DNA of 61,633 nt from Pseudolabrys sp. (GCA_022843325.1 JALHNV010000011.1:1-61633); one strand, 5' to 3'; positions 8,938 through 18,388 are shown, counted from the first letter of the stretch. The notes: generated by a model not told the origin, from the letters alone. Numbers and translations: made by a program.

Positions 8938-10203
8938 ATGTCGAGTTTTTCCGTGTCAGCGTCGCCCGCGGTCAAGGACCGCACGCCTGCACGCGGTCCG
9001 CTCACCGTTCTGATCGTGGTCCCAAGTCTGGATGTCGGCGCGGCCGACACCGGCGCCGTCGAGCTGGTGCGGATTCTGAGCCAAGCCGGTCACCGCGCCA
9101 TCGTCGCCTCGAGCGCCGGACGCCTGGTCGCGGACGTGACAGCGGCGGGCGGCGAATTTTTCGCCCTCGATGTTGCCAGCAACAATCCGCTGCGCATCCT
9201 GCGCAATGCCGCGACTTTGACGCGGCTGGCGCGCGAACGAAACTGCGATGCGATTCATGCGCTCGGCCGCGCCGGCGCCTGGAGCGCATTCGTCGCCGCC
9301 CGGGCGCGCGGCATTCCGTTCCTGACCAGCTGGTTCAAGGGCTTTCGCGAACAGAACTTTTTCAAGCGCTGCTACAACGGCATCATGGCGCGCGGCGACC
9401 GCGTGATCGCGGTCAGCGAACAGCTCGCGCAACTGGTCAACGACCGTTACGGCACGCCGTGGGACAGGATCGCGGTGGTGCCTTGCAGCATCGACATCGA
9501 CCTGTTCGATCCGGCACAGGTCGCGCGCGAGCGGGTCGAGGCAATCCGCCATATCTGGGGCATTGGACGTGACACCAAGGTGATCCTGATCGTCGGCCGC
9601 ATCCTGCGCCGCAAGGGACATCACGTGGTGGTGCGGGCGGCGCAGCGTCTCAAGCAGATGGGCATGAAGGATTTTCTTTTTGTGTTCGTCGGCGAGGACC
9701 GCGGTCGCACCCATTACACCGGCGAACTGTGGGACTTGGTGCTGTCGACCGGCACCATGGATGTCATCCGCATGGCGGCGCCGGTCAGCGACATGCAGGC
9801 CGCCTACGCCGCCGCCGCCGCCGTGGTGTCCGCCGCGGTGCAGCCGGAAGGCGCGCAGCGCGCTATCCTCGAGGCACAGGCGATGGCCCGTCCGGTTATT
9901 GTATCCGACCTTGCCGCCGGCACCGACGTGGTGCTGACACTGCCGGCTGTGCCGGAAGGCCGGATCACCGGGCTTCGCTTTGACTCCGGCAGCGATGCCG
10001 CGCTGGCGGCGGCGGTCTTGCGCCTGTTCGCGATGCCAGAGCCGAACCGCGCTGCCATCGGCTTGCGCGGCCGGGAATGGGCGATCGGCCATTTCAACGC
10101 CTCGGTTGCGGCCGAGCAGATGCTCCGGGTCTATGACGCCGCCCTGGGACGCGAAGCCGCATCGGCCGGAAACCCCGGTTCCGGGAGAATCAGCGCAATT
10201 TGA
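8938..10203 (+). CDS. GT4-type glycosyltransferase (second of a tandem pair)
   Basis: This is a 421-residue GT-B glycosyltransferase. The N-terminal acceptor domain starts at TVLIVVPSLDVGAADTGAVEL; VPCSIDIDLFDP (near 185) and LIVGRILRRKGHHVVV (near 215) are typical GT4 donor-site features. The C-terminal QPEGAQRAILEAQAMARPVI (near 305) matches the E-x7-E motif. It aligns with the preceding gene along its whole length, including NPLRIL versus NPWRIK and HALGRAGAWSA versus HAQSAGAAWSA, so the two arose by duplication. No signal peptide or membrane span is seen. The ATG at 8938 follows a 134-base gap, which includes a 7-bp GTACGGC/GCCGTAC hairpin. Acceptor and donor are unknown. Confidence 0.85.
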   Translation: MSSFSVSASPAVKDRTPARGPLTVLIVVPSLDVGAADTGAVELVRILSQAGHRAIVASSAGRLVADVTAAGGEFFALDVASNNPLRILRNAATLTRLARERNCDAIHALGRAGAWSAFVAARARGIPFLTSWFKGFREQNFFKRCYNGIMARGDRVIAVSEQLAQLVNDRYGTPWDRIAVVPCSIDIDLFDPAQVARERVEAIRHIWGIGRDTKVILIVGRILRRKGHHVVVRAAQRLKQMGMKDFLFVFVGEDRGRTHYTGELWDLVLSTGTMDVIRMAAPVSDMQAAYAAAAAVVSAAVQPEGAQRAILEAQAMARPVIVSDLAAGTDVVLTLPAVPEGRITGLRFDSGSDAALAAAVLRLFAMPEPNRAAIGLRGREWAIGHFNASVAAEQMLRVYDAALGREAASAGNPGSGRISAI

Positions 10204-10329
10204 GCGGTTTGACCTGAGAAACCGGTCGCTATATCGACACAAACAGCGGAACTGCGTTGACTTATTCGCCGTTTCTACCAATCTTTCGCACGCCGGGTGC
10301 GTTATAGTCCCGGCCGTCGCAACAGCATG

Positions 10330-10334
10330 AGGAG
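10330..10334 (+). promoter_or_regulatory. infC Shine-Dalgarno that selects an ATT start
   Basis: AGGAG at 10330-10334 lies nine bases upstream of the ATT at 10344 but 21 bases upstream of the first in-frame ATG at 10356. The spacing fits only the ATT. Rare AUU starts on infC are the known basis of autoregulation by IF3. Confidence 0.8.
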
Positions 10335-10343
10335 ATAGTAGCC

Positions 10344-10883
10344 ATTCGTCGTCCGATGAAGTCCGCGCTGCCCGCCCAAAAGGACGGCCCGCGCATCAAC
10401 GAGGAGATTCGCGCCCGAGAGGTACAGCTGATCGATAGCACCGGCGACAACAAGGGTGTCGTCGACTTCCAAACCGCCATGAGTCTGGCGGAAGCGGCTG
10501 GGCTCGATTTGGTCGAGATTTCTCCCAACACGACCCCGCCGGTCTGCAAGATCCTGGATTTCGGCAAGTACAAATTCCAGGCGCAGAAAAAGGCCGCCGA
10601 GGCCCGCAAAAAGCAAAAAGTCGTCGAGATCAAGGAGATCAAGCTCCGGCCGATGATCGACGATCACGATTATGACGTGAAGATGCGCGCGATGAAGCGC
10701 TTCTTCGAGGAAGGCGACAAGGTCAAGATCACCCTGCGCTTCCGTGGCCGCGAAATGGCGCACCAGGAGCTGGGCTATAAGTTGCTCAATCGCGTGAAAG
10801 ACGACACCGGGCCGATTGCCAAAGTGGAGTCCGAACCGCGGTTCGAAGGCCGGCAGATGGTGATGCTGCTCGCGCCCCGTTAA
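10344..10883 (+). CDS. infC: Translation initiation factor IF-3 (ATT start)
   Basis: IF-3 binds the 30S subunit and controls start-codon fidelity. From the ATT the 179-residue protein begins Met-Arg-Arg-Pro-Met-Lys. It then shows the IF3 N-domain ([35 protein letters not shown]), the Lys-rich linker helix ([17 protein letters not shown]) and the C-domain ([27 protein letters not shown]-like, MVMLLAPR). The start was chosen from Shine-Dalgarno spacing and the Arg-Arg-Pro N-terminus common in related IF3 sequences. A rare AUU start lets IF3 repress its own translation, as established in E. coli. rpmI and rplT are 1.9 kb away, separated by two minus-strand genes, so the classic infC-rpmI-rplT operon is split here. 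Confidence 0.96.
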   Translation: MRRPMKSALPAQKDGPRINEEIRAREVQLIDSTGDNKGVVDFQTAMSLAEAAGLDLVEISPNTTPPVCKILDFGKYKFQAQKKAAEARKKQKVVEIKEIKLRPMIDDHDYDVKMRAMKRFFEEGDKVKITLRFRGREMAHQELGYKLLNRVKDDTGPIAKVESEPRFEGRQMVMLLAPR

Positions 10884-10954
10884 CGGACCGTGCCCCGGAC
10901 GAGGCACCGCTTCCGCGGCGCCGATCCGGGGCTACTCATCACACGCTATACGGA

Positions 10955-11332
10955 TCAGCGCCGCTCGGCTTCCCAACGACCGGCACAGGTGTTGTTGGCG
11001 GCCGCACCCTGCCAGGTTCCAGAGCCGGCGGAGCCGGACAGCCGGCCAGTCCCGTTCGCTCCCTTTTCGCCCATACGGATGTTCACCTTGACCGCCCCGC
11101 TCGGTGAGACGGTGCCGGTCAGGTCGATCGCAACATTGCCGGCATAGTTGATGCGGCCGTTCGCAATCGTGACCGGATAGCGATAGGCCGCATCGCAGGC
11201 GCCGGATTCCGTGATAATCAGCACGCTCCAATTGCCGTCCTGGACCGCCGCATGCGCGCCCGTCGGCGCGCTCACGAGCGCGGCGCCGAGCATCATGGCC
11301 GCAACAACCGCTCCACCCACAAAACGTCCCAT
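10955..11332 (-). CDS. Small secreted protein of unknown function
   Basis: The 125-residue product has a signal peptide of about 29 residues (GGAVVAAMMLGAALV core, ending near AHA-AV). The mature beta-rich domain is about 95 residues, with two cysteines (ESGACDAAY and NNTCAGRW) that could form a disulfide. Repeated Gly/Trp/Asn segments such as DGNWSVLI, INYAGNVAIDLTGTV and GSGTWQG look like a small periplasmic beta-barrel or sandwich, a type conserved but uncharacterised in Bradyrhizobiaceae. The ATG at 11332 starts right before the signal peptide; the in-frame extension upstream is not protein-like. No function is assigned. Confidence 0.7.
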   Translation of the reverse strand: MGRFVGGAVVAAMMLGAALVSAPTGAHAAVQDGNWSVLIITESGACDAAYRYPVTIANGRINYAGNVAIDLTGTVSPSGAVKVNIRMGEKGANGTGRLSGSAGSGTWQGAAANNTCAGRWEAERR

Positions 11333-11459
11333 CTGATTAAGTCCTCGCCATCGCAATACGGCAGCTTGTTTCGAGCAACAATAACGCCGTAGCCGGCATC
11401 CGGTTGCAAGAGAAGCGCTCGCTCCGGAGCGAGGCGAGACATCGATCAGCAAGGCCTGG

Positions 11460-12428
11460 CTAGGCGCGGCGACGCTCTACGCGGGCGCGCGTGCGCGCCG
11501 CCGGCCCGAAGCTCGAGAGCACATTGGCGCCGACCGACCACAGCTTGTTGGCGCCGCTGACGACCGAAACGAGGTCCTGGATCGGACGCCGCCGGATTTC
11601 CTCGGGCGGCCGCGAGATGAAAAGGTTGGCCTGGTAAAGCCCGTCGGTTTCGTGGCCGTAGGTATCGATGCCCCGTGCCTCCACGGCGCGGATGGTGGCT
11701 TCCATTTCCTCGGGGTTGGCAAAACGGCGCTGCACGAAAGTGGCGCCTTCATAAGGCTGCGTTTCCAGGCCCTGGGCCGCCAGCGTGGCGGCAATGTCGT
11801 CGTAGGGGAACATGCGCAGGACGAACGAGGCGACCCAAGGTGTACGGCCCCGTTGCGCGACCTTCGCCAAACGCTGGAAAGTCTTGCTGGTGACGTATCC
11901 CACGCAACCGGTCGATACGATGATATCGACGCCCGCCAGTATTGCGGCTTCTTCCGGTGTCGGATCGCGGCTTTCCAGATCGGCGGTAAGGCCATGGTCG
12001 AGGATGCCGCAGTCCTCGGCGTAGCGAACGGCGTTCCCGGACACGTCGAGACCGATGACGCGGACGCCCGTATCTCTCGGCCAGGCCCGATAGAAGTTGC
12101 GATCGAGTTCCAGCATCTCGGTGCTGCTGAGGCCCTGCAGGAAGGGCGCCGTATAGCGCTGCCGCAGCGCCTCGTAGCTGAGGCCGTATTTCATCAGCGC
12201 GCCGTTGATGGCGTAGGAGCAGCCGATGTCCAGGATCGTGACCGGCTGATCCTGGACCTCCCGCCGTGCCCGGATCAACTGGCCGAATATCGGCTGCGCC
12301 AGATGAGGAATAATATAGTCAAGCTGACCTAAGTATTGAAAGTACTTGCGAGGGTCTTTTGAAGTATACAGATCATCAAAGTTCATTTTATTTTGATTTA
12401 TGGTCGAATAATTCACGCTCATATTCAT
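11460..12428 (-). CDS. Class I SAM-dependent methyltransferase, substrate unknown
   Basis: The 322-residue protein has a Rossmann methyltransferase core. Motif I is TILDIGCSYAINGAL (about residues 66-80), an acidic ribose-binding strand follows in RVIGLDVSGNAVRYA, and VDIIVSTGCVGYV is a motif IV-like strand. The N-terminal 45 residues (FDDLYTSKDPRKYFQYLG) are polar and the C-terminus is Arg-rich. I chose ATG 12428 because AGGGG lies eight bases upstream; a TTG directly before it is also in frame. The first 100 bases and the upstream region are clearly more AT-rich than the neighbours, which suggests acquisition. No known subfamily was recognised. Confidence 0.75.
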   Translation of the reverse strand: MNMSVNYSTINQNKMNFDDLYTSKDPRKYFQYLGQLDYIIPHLAQPIFGQLIRARREVQDQPVTILDIGCSYAINGALMKYGLSYEALRQRYTAPFLQGLSSTEMLELDRNFYRAWPRDTGVRVIGLDVSGNAVRYAEDCGILDHGLTADLESRDPTPEEAAILAGVDIIVSTGCVGYVTSKTFQRLAKVAQRGRTPWVASFVLRMFPYDDIAATLAAQGLETQPYEGATFVQRRFANPEEMEATIRAVEARGIDTYGHETDGLYQANLFISRPPEEIRRRPIQDLVSVVSGANKLWSVGANVLSSFGPAARTRARVERRRA

Positions 12429-12817
12429 CAATACAGCCCCTATAATGTGCAGTTTTTCCTTTGCCGAATGCGGCTTTGTTGATTTGGCAAAAAGCTATCC
12501 TATTAGGACCGCAGTCGCAACCCGCGAAGACTGTCGATTTTGGCGGAAATTGGCTGCGGCAACGTCGATTGTGGGCAAAAGGCGGCCGTTCCAGCGCTAT
12601 GACGGCTTCTCACCCGCCGCCGGCCGCGGCGCTTTCAGTTGTCAAACCGGGGCCCCTCTGCCATAACGCCGCCCTTCGCCGCCCGGCGTGTCAAGGGCTG
12701 CCGTGGCGACGATAAAAGCTCAATCCCGAGCACCCGCCCGCAGGCGCAAGCCATGCGGGCAACATCATGGCCAGACGGGGCCTTCGCGTCCCGTGCCGCG
12801 CCGATGAGGAGAGCAAA
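12429..12817. other. Divergent intergenic region between methyltransferase and rpmI
   Basis: This 389-base gap separates two genes read away from each other. The left 80 bases are AT-rich and hold the methyltransferase ribosome binding site, plus an ATTATAGG box that could be its -10. The right part is the leader of rpmI and carries GAGGAG just before its ATG. A 73-codon reading frame at 12445-12666 looks non-coding. No clear terminator or L20-binding fold could be drawn by eye. Confidence 0.5.
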
Positions 12818-13018
12818 ATGCCCAAGTTGAAGACCAAGTCGGGCGCTAAAAAGCGCTTCAAGATCACGGCCACCGGCAAAGTTATGTATCAGCAGGCCGG
12901 CAAGCGTCACGGCATGATCAAGCGGACCACCAAGCAGATCCGCAACCTGCGCGGCACCAGCGTGCTGTTCAAGAGCGACGGCGACAACATCAAGAAGTAC
13001 TTCCTGCCCAACGGCTAG
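12818..13018 (+). CDS. rpmI: 50S ribosomal protein L35 (bL35)
   Basis: The 66-residue, strongly basic protein begins [20 protein letters not shown], the canonical bL35 start, and ends KKYFLPNG. It is a structural protein of the large ribosomal subunit. GAGGAGAG lies a few bases before the ATG. It is followed 83 bases later by rplT in the usual order. infC, its normal upstream partner, is 1.9 kb away behind two minus-strand genes, so rpmI-rplT must have its own promoter in the preceding gap. Confidence 0.98.
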   Translation: MPKLKTKSGAKKRFKITATGKVMYQQAGKRHGMIKRTTKQIRNLRGTSVLFKSDGDNIKKYFLPNG

Positions 13019-13101
13019 TCGTATCTTCCGGCCGCCGCGCGCGGCTGTCGTCCCCGTCTTTCACCCGCATGTATTGCTGACGATCTGCAAGGAGATTTCC
13101 G

Positions 13102-13482
13102 ATGTCCCGCGTCAAACGTGGCGTTACCGCCCACGCCAAGCACAAGAAAGTCTACAAGGCCGCCAAGGGCTATTACGGCCGCCGCAAGAACACCATCCGC
13201 GTCGCCAAGCAGGCGGTCGAGAAGGCCAACCAGTATGCCTTCCGCGACCGCAAGCGCCGCAAGCGCACCTTCCGCGCGCTGTGGATCCAGCGTCTGAACG
13301 CTGCCGTGCGGCCGTTCGGCCTGAACTACTCGCGCTTCATCGACGGCCTCGCCAAGTCCGGCCTGGTGGTCGACCGCAAGGTGCTGTCCGACCTCGCCAT
13401 CCACGAGCCGGCTGCCTTTGCCGCGATCGTCGAGAAGGCCAAGGCCGCACTGCCGGCCGAAGCCGAGACCGCGAAAGCCTAA
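13102..13482 (+). CDS. rplT: 50S ribosomal protein L20 (bL20)
   Basis: The 126-residue basic protein has the typical N-terminal helix ([37 protein letters not shown]) and the globular C-terminal part ([36 protein letters not shown]). A short Ala/Glu-rich tail makes it slightly longer than the 118-residue E. coli form. It assembles early on 23S rRNA. AAGGAG precedes the ATG. It forms an operon with rpmI, and pheS follows after a 138-base gap filled by a repeat. Confidence 0.98.
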   Translation: MSRVKRGVTAHAKHKKVYKAAKGYYGRRKNTIRVAKQAVEKANQYAFRDRKRRKRTFRALWIQRLNAAVRPFGLNYSRFIDGLAKSGLVVDRKVLSDLAIHEPAAFAAIVEKAKAALPAEAETAKA

Positions 13483-13490
13483 GCGCCCAT

Positions 13491-13577
13491 CGTCGTCATG
13501 GCCGGGCTTGTCCCGGCCATCCACGCCTTGCTGAGTGAAGGAAGACGTGGATGCCCGGCACAAGGCCGGGCACGACG
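13491..13577. repeat. Intergenic inverted repeat, family A (copy 1)
   Basis: This is an imperfect palindrome of about 87 bases between rplT and pheS. The left arm is CGTCGTCATGGCCGGGCTTG continuing TCCCGGCCATCCACG. The right arm is CGTGGATGCCCGGCACAAGG continuing CCGGGCACGACG, close to the reverse complement of the left. Related copies are at 18177-18280 and, in part, 57319-57350. Confidence 0.8.
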
Positions 13578-13620
13578 GAGAACAGTATCAGCCGCATCAT
13601 CGCACGGGTTGATCTGCATT

Positions 13621-14703
13621 ATGTCCGACATCGCCAAGCTTGAAACCGATCTGCTCGCCGCCATCGCGTCCGCCAAGGACGAGGCGGCGCTGGAGGCGGT
13701 GCGCGTGTCCGCGCTCGGCAAGAGCGGCGCCATCACCGCGCTCCTGAAGACGCTGGGCGCGATGACGCCGGAGCAGCGCAAGGAGCAGGGGCCGGCGATC
13801 AACGGCCTCAAGGACAAGGTCGGCGCCGCTATCGCCGCCGCCAAGGAAAATCTCGCCGCCAGCGCGCTCGACGCCCGGCTGAACTCCGAAACCGTCGACG
13901 TCACGCTGCCGCTGCGCGAGACGCCGGCCGAGACCGGCCGCATCCATCCGATCAGCCAGGTGATCGACGAACTCACCGCGATCTTCGCCGACATGGGCTT
14001 TGCTGTCGCGGAAGGCCCCGACATCGAGACCGACGACTACAACTTCACCAAGCTGAATTTCCCGGAAGGCCATCCGGCGCGGGAAATGCACGACACATTC
14101 TATTTTCCGCCGAAGCCGGACGGCTCGCGGCTGCTGCTGCGCACGCATACGTCGCCGGTGCAGGTGCGGACGATGCTGAGCCAGAAGCCGCCGATCCGCG
14201 TCATCATCCCGGGCCGTACCTATCGCAGCGATTCCGACCAGACCCACACGCCGATGTTCCACCAGGTCGAAGGCCTGGTGATCGACAAGAGCGCGCACAT
14301 GGGTCACCTGAAATGGATCCTGGAAGAATTCTGCAAGGCGTTCTTCGAGGTCGACCAGGTCAAGATGCGCTTCCGGCCGTCGTTCTTTCCCTTCACCGAG
14401 CCGTCGATGGAAGTCGACATCCAGTGCAAGCGCGACAAGGGCGAGATCCGATTCGGCGAAGGCAGCGACTGGCTGGAGATTCTCGGCTGCGGCATGGTGC
14501 ATCCGAACGTCCTGCGCAATTGCGGCCTCGATCCCGACGAGTACCAGGGCTTCGCCTGGGGCATGGGCATCGACCGCATCGCCATGCTGAAATACGGCAT
14601 GCCGGATTTGCGCGCCTTCTTCGAGGCCGACGTGCGCTGGCTCAACCATTATGGCTTCCGGCCGCTCGACTTCCCGACGCTGGCGGGAGGATTGAGCCCA
14701 TGA
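13621..14703 (+). CDS. pheS: Phenylalanine--tRNA ligase alpha subunit
   Basis: The 360-residue protein charges tRNA-Phe as part of an (alpha-beta)2 enzyme. It has the N-terminal coiled-coil tRNA-binding region ([16 protein letters not shown]) and the class II catalytic core. Motif 2 is [21 protein letters not shown], spanning about residues 202-222, and motif 3 is [13 protein letters not shown] near 322-334. The ATG at 13621 begins MSDIAKLE, normal for the family. A longer in-frame reading starts inside the upstream repeat and is rejected. Its TGA overlaps the pheT ATG (ATGA), indicating coupled synthesis of the two subunits. Confidence 0.98.
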   Translation: MSDIAKLETDLLAAIASAKDEAALEAVRVSALGKSGAITALLKTLGAMTPEQRKEQGPAINGLKDKVGAAIAAAKENLAASALDARLNSETVDVTLPLRETPAETGRIHPISQVIDELTAIFADMGFAVAEGPDIETDDYNFTKLNFPEGHPAREMHDTFYFPPKPDGSRLLLRTHTSPVQVRTMLSQKPPIRVIIPGRTYRSDSDQTHTPMFHQVEGLVIDKSAHMGHLKWILEEFCKAFFEVDQVKMRFRPSFFPFTEPSMEVDIQCKRDKGEIRFGEGSDWLEILGCGMVHPNVLRNCGLDPDEYQGFAWGMGIDRIAMLKYGMPDLRAFFEADVRWLNHYGFRPLDFPTLAGGLSP

Positions 14704-17117
14704 AGTTCACTCTCCCTTGGCTCAAGGATCACCTCGACACCGACGCATCTCTGACCGAGATCGTCGACAAGCTCACCATGATCGGACTTGAGGTCGAGAA
14801 CGTCGAGGACAAGGCCAAGGAATACGAGGCGTTCAAGGTCGTCTCCGTGGTCTCCGCGGTGCAGCACCCGAACGCCGACCGGCTGCGCGTCTGCATGGTC
14901 GACACCGGCGATGGCAAGCCGATCCAGATCGTCTGCGGCGCACCGAATGCGCGCGCCGGCATGAAGGCCGTGCTCGGCCTGCCCGGCACCTACATTTCCG
15001 GCAAGAACATCACGCTGTCGGTCGGCAAGATCCGCGACGTCGAAAGCCACGGCATGCTGATTTCCGGCGCCGAGATCGGCTTCTCCGACGACCACGACGG
15101 CATCATCGAAATGCCGGCCGATGCGCCGCTCGGCAAACCGTTCGCCGAGGTGCTCGGCCTCAACGAGCCGGTGATCGAAATCAACCTGACGCCAAATCGG
15201 CCGGATTGCACCGGCGTCAATGGTATCGCCCGCGATCTCGGCGCCACCGACATCGGCACCTTCAAGGACAAGATGCCGAAGCAGGTGAAGGGCACCTTCC
15301 CCTGCCCGGTGTCGGTGACGCTCGATTTCGGCCAGACCCAATCGCTGTGCCCGGCCTTCGGCCTGCGGCTGGTGCGCGGCGTCAAGAACGGCCCGTCGCC
15401 GGAATGGCTGCAGAAGCGCCTGACCGCCATCGGCCTGCGGCCGATCAATGCGCTGGTCGACATCACCAATTTCATCACCTTCGACCGCGGCCGGCCGCTA
15501 CATGTGTTCGACGCCGCCAAGGTGCACGGCAATTTGACCGTACGGCGCGCGCAGAACGGCGAGACGCTCAAGGCGCTTGACGGCAAAACCTACACACTCG
15601 ACCAGGCCACCTGCGTCATCGCCGACGAGAAGGGTGTGGAGTCGCTGGCCGGCATCATGGGCGGCGAGGAAACCGGCTGTTCCGAAACGACCACCGACGT
15701 GCTGATCGAGTCGGCGCTGTGGGATGCGTTCAACATCGCCCAGACGGGGCGCAAGCTCGGCATCAACTCCGACGCGCGCTATCGCTTCGAGCGCGGCGTC
15801 GATCCGAACTTCATGCTGCCGGGCCTCGAGCTGGCGACGCAGATGGTGCTCGACCTGTGCGGCGGCGAGGCCTCTGACATTGTCGTCGCCGGCGATCCGG
15901 CGCCCAAGGAAACCGTCATCGATTTCCCGCTGACCGATCTGACGCGGCTGGCGGGCCTGAGGCTGTCGCTCGCCGAGGTGCGGCGCATCCTCGAGAAGCT
16001 CGGCTTCTTCGCCGCCGGCCAGAGCGACCGGATCAAGGTCGCCGCGCCGTCGTGGCGCCCGGACGTGCATGGCCGCGCCGATATCGTCGAGGAACTGGTG
16101 CGCATTGTCGGCGTCGACCAGGTGCCGTCGACCCCATTCCCGCGCGGCGCTGACGCGCGCAAGCCGGTGCTGACGCCGATCCAGTCGCGCACCCGCAAGG
16201 CCAAGCGCGCGCTGGCCGTGCGCGGTCTCACCGAAGCCGTCACTTGGTCCTTCGTGTCGAAGCGCGAGGCCGAGTTGTTCGGCGGCGGCAAGCCCGAGCT
16301 GGCGCTGGCCAATCCGATCGCCGCCGAACTCTCCGACATGCGGCCGAGCCTGCTGCCCGGCCTGATGATGGCGGCGCAGCGCAATGCCGATCGCGGCTAC
16401 GCCGACGTGGCGCTGTTCGAGGTCGGACAGATTTTCAAGGGCGACAAGCCCGAGGACCAGTTCATCGCCGCCACAGGTCTGCGCCGCGCGCTCGCCAAGA
16501 GCAGCGGCGTCGGCCGTCACTGGTCCGCCAAGGCCGAGCCGGTCGACGCCTTCGATGCCAAGGCCGACGCTTTCGCCGTGCTGGCCGCCGCCGGCGCGCC
16601 GGTACAGGCGCTGCAGGTGGTGCCCGGCGGACCGGCTTGGTTCCACCCCGGCCGCAGCGGCACCATCCAGATCGGGCCGCAGAACATTCTCGGCCACTTC
16701 GGCGAACTGCATCCGCGATCGCTGGCGGCCATGAAGGCGGACGGTCCCCTGGTCGGTTTCGAGGTGATCCTCGACAACATCCCCGCCGCCAAGCCGAAGG
16801 CGACGCGCGCCAAGCCGCTGCTCGAGCTGTCGCCGTTCCAGCCGGTCGAGCGTGACTTTGCGTTTGTCGTCGACAGCAAGGTGCGCGCCGCCGATATCGT
16901 GCGCGCGGCGCAGACGGTCGATCGCAAGCTGATCGCCGGCGTCACGGTGTTCGATGTCTACGAGGGCCCCGGCATTGAGCCGGGCAAGAAATCGATCGCC
17001 ATCGCGGTCACGCTGCAGCCGCGCGACAAGACCATGACCGACGCCGAGATCGACGCGCTGGGCGCCAAGATTGTCGCCGAGGTGGCGAAGCGCACCGGCG
17101 GCGTGTTGCGGGGCTGA
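14700..17117 (+). CDS. pheT: Phenylalanine--tRNA ligase beta subunit
   Basis: The 805-residue protein starts [12 protein letters not shown] and carries the usual beta-subunit modules in order. These are the OB-fold tRNA-binding domain (about 40-150, [11 protein letters not shown]), the B3/B4 editing region ([14 protein letters not shown]), B5, the catalytic-like core ([12 protein letters not shown] onward), and the C-terminal ferredoxin-fold anticodon-binding domain ([31 protein letters not shown]). The length matches the family. The 4-base overlap with pheS fixes the start. No thrS or other synthetase is adjacent. A 238-base gap without recognisable features follows. Confidence 0.98.
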   Translation: MKFTLPWLKDHLDTDASLTEIVDKLTMIGLEVENVEDKAKEYEAFKVVSVVSAVQHPNADRLRVCMVDTGDGKPIQIVCGAPNARAGMKAVLGLPGTYISGKNITLSVGKIRDVESHGMLISGAEIGFSDDHDGIIEMPADAPLGKPFAEVLGLNEPVIEINLTPNRPDCTGVNGIARDLGATDIGTFKDKMPKQVKGTFPCPVSVTLDFGQTQSLCPAFGLRLVRGVKNGPSPEWLQKRLTAIGLRPINALVDITNFITFDRGRPLHVFDAAKVHGNLTVRRAQNGETLKALDGKTYTLDQATCVIADEKGVESLAGIMGGEETGCSETTTDVLIESALWDAFNIAQTGRKLGINSDARYRFERGVDPNFMLPGLELATQMVLDLCGGEASDIVVAGDPAPKETVIDFPLTDLTRLAGLRLSLAEVRRILEKLGFFAAGQSDRIKVAAPSWRPDVHGRADIVEELVRIVGVDQVPSTPFPRGADARKPVLTPIQSRTRKAKRALAVRGLTEAVTWSFVSKREAELFGGGKPELALANPIAAELSDMRPSLLPGLMMAAQRNADRGYADVALFEVGQIFKGDKPEDQFIAATGLRRALAKSSGVGRHWSAKAEPVDAFDAKADAFAVLAAAGAPVQALQVVPGGPAWFHPGRSGTIQIGPQNILGHFGELHPRSLAAMKADGPLVGFEVILDNIPAAKPKATRAKPLLELSPFQPVERDFAFVVDSKVRAADIVRAAQTVDRKLIAGVTVFDVYEGPGIEPGKKSIAIAVTLQPRDKTMTDAEIDALGAKIVAEVAKRTGGVLRG

Positions 17118-17355
17118 GCATCCGCGCCGATGCTGAGTATGGTGTGCAACTCCTTTACAGCGAGGGGCTGGCGATGCGCGAACCCGCATCGCGCAAGCAC
17201 TTCTGTGGCTAACGGTTGGTGACCAGCACCCGCCGCCAATGAACCAAATTGCAATGTCTCGTCGCTAGATTGATCTGCAGGCGCACGGAAGAAGCCCGTG
17301 AGTCCGGGGAGCGAACGTCAGCGAGCGTCAAGAATGACGCCAGGGACACGTTATC

Positions 17356-18156
17356 ATGGGGTGGATGGTCGATCGCGTCGGGCACGTCATTGCCCGTTAT
17401 CTGGAAAGGCCGGCGGCGGGCTATGAGCCCTTCACGCCGAGCGACCCGGCCGCGCTGCGCGCCACGCTGAAGCCCGGCGATGTGCTGCTGGTCGAAGGCA
17501 ACAATCATATCTCCGGCGTCATCAAGTATCTGACGCAGTCGACCTGGTCGCATGCCGCGCTCTATGTCGGCCCGATCGGCGACCGCACCACCGATGACGG
17601 CGAGCCGCTGGTGCTGGTCGAGGCCAATATCGGCGAGGGCGTGGTGGCGGCGCCACTGTCGAAATACATTCATTGTCACTCGCGCATCTGCCGGCCGACC
17701 GGACTGTGCGACGAGGATCGCGCCCGCGTCTGCACCTATGCGGCCGAGCGGATCGGCTTCGATTACGACCTGAAGAATATCCTCGATCTGCTGCGCTATC
17801 TGTTTCCGCTGCCGGTGCCGCAGCGCTGGCGGCGGCGTATGATCGCGCTCGGCTCCGGTCATCCGACGCGCATCATCTGCTCGGCACTGATCGCGCAGGC
17901 GTTCGAGTACGTGCGCTACCCGATCCTGCCCAAGGTGACGCGGCTGGAGAGCGAAGCGGCGCGGCAGGAGATTCTCGAGATTCGCCACTCGTCGCTGTAC
18001 GCGCCACGGGACTTCGACATCTCGCCCTATTTCGAGGTGGTCAAGCCAACCATCGCGCAGGGCTTCGACTACAAGGCGATGGCCTGGGCCGACTTGCCCG
18101 CCACCGCGCCCGAGGCGACGCTGGTCCCGGACGAGGTGATGGCCGCACATTCGTAA
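17356..18156 (+). CDS. YiiX/YebB-like permuted papain-fold (NlpC/P60-type) cysteine hydrolase
   Basis: The 266-residue protein has the circularly permuted papain-like layout of the YiiX/DUF830 family. PGDVLLVEGNNHISGVIKYL (about 40-59) leads to the catalytic His in STWSHAALYVG (near 66-70). The catalytic Cys is in RIICSALIAQAFE (near 175), after GFDYDLKNILDLLRYL. It has no obvious signal peptide. Family members are suspected amidases or acyl hydrolases acting on lipids or peptidoglycan, but no substrate is established. The start MGWMVDRVGHVIARYL is preceded by CAGGGAC. It sits alone between the pheST operon and a repeat-filled gap. Confidence 0.8.
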   Translation: MGWMVDRVGHVIARYLERPAAGYEPFTPSDPAALRATLKPGDVLLVEGNNHISGVIKYLTQSTWSHAALYVGPIGDRTTDDGEPLVLVEANIGEGVVAAPLSKYIHCHSRICRPTGLCDEDRARVCTYAAERIGFDYDLKNILDLLRYLFPLPVPQRWRRRMIALGSGHPTRIICSALIAQAFEYVRYPILPKVTRLESEAARQEILEIRHSSLYAPRDFDISPYFEVVKPTIAQGFDYKAMAWADLPATAPEATLVPDEVMAAHS

Positions 18157-18176
18157 GGCGGCGCGGTCCTCTCCGC

Positions 18177-18280
18177 TGTCATCGCCGGGCTTGACCCGGT
18201 TCGTCACATGAAGACCTACGCGAGCTTTTTCCTTGCATCGGCTCATCATGGATGCCCGGCACAAGGCCGGGCGTGACGCC
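18177..18280. repeat. Intergenic inverted repeat, family A (copy 2)
   Basis: The left arm TGTCATCGCCGGGCTTGACC and the right arm GGATGCCCGGCACAAGGCCG repeat the two halves of the copy at 13491-13577. They enclose an unrelated centre of about 50 bases. Confidence 0.7.
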
Positions 18281-18307
18281 GCGTGTGACGCGCCGCAACG
18301 TATTCCG

Positions 18308-18388
18308 CTCACGCCCGCGGACGCGGGCATCCAGCCTTTGCCGCGGGGCCTGAAGCGCTGGGTCCCCGCTTCCGCGGGGACGAGCGGG
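18308..18388. repeat. Intergenic inverted repeat, family B (copy 2)
   Basis: CTCACGCCCGCGGACGCGGG followed by CATCCAG forms the left arm, and GCTGGGTCCCCGCTTCCGCG followed by GGGACGAG the right arm. It is the same unit type as at 6592-6689. With the family A copy just before it, most of the 296-base gap upstream of the CysZ-like gene is repeat. Confidence 0.7.

Noticed and set aside
10886-10933. GCCCCGGA...TCCGGGGC pairing after infC
   Set aside because: The loop is over 20 bases and no T-run follows, so it is not called a terminator.
12445-12666. 73-codon frame in the methyltransferase-rpmI gap
   Set aside because: No ribosome binding site, an unusual residue mix, and overlap with the probable promoters of both neighbours.
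15498-17189. 563-codon minus-strand frame over pheT
   Set aside because: It is a shadow of pheT. The product is Arg/His/Gly/Gln-rich with no recognisable domain.
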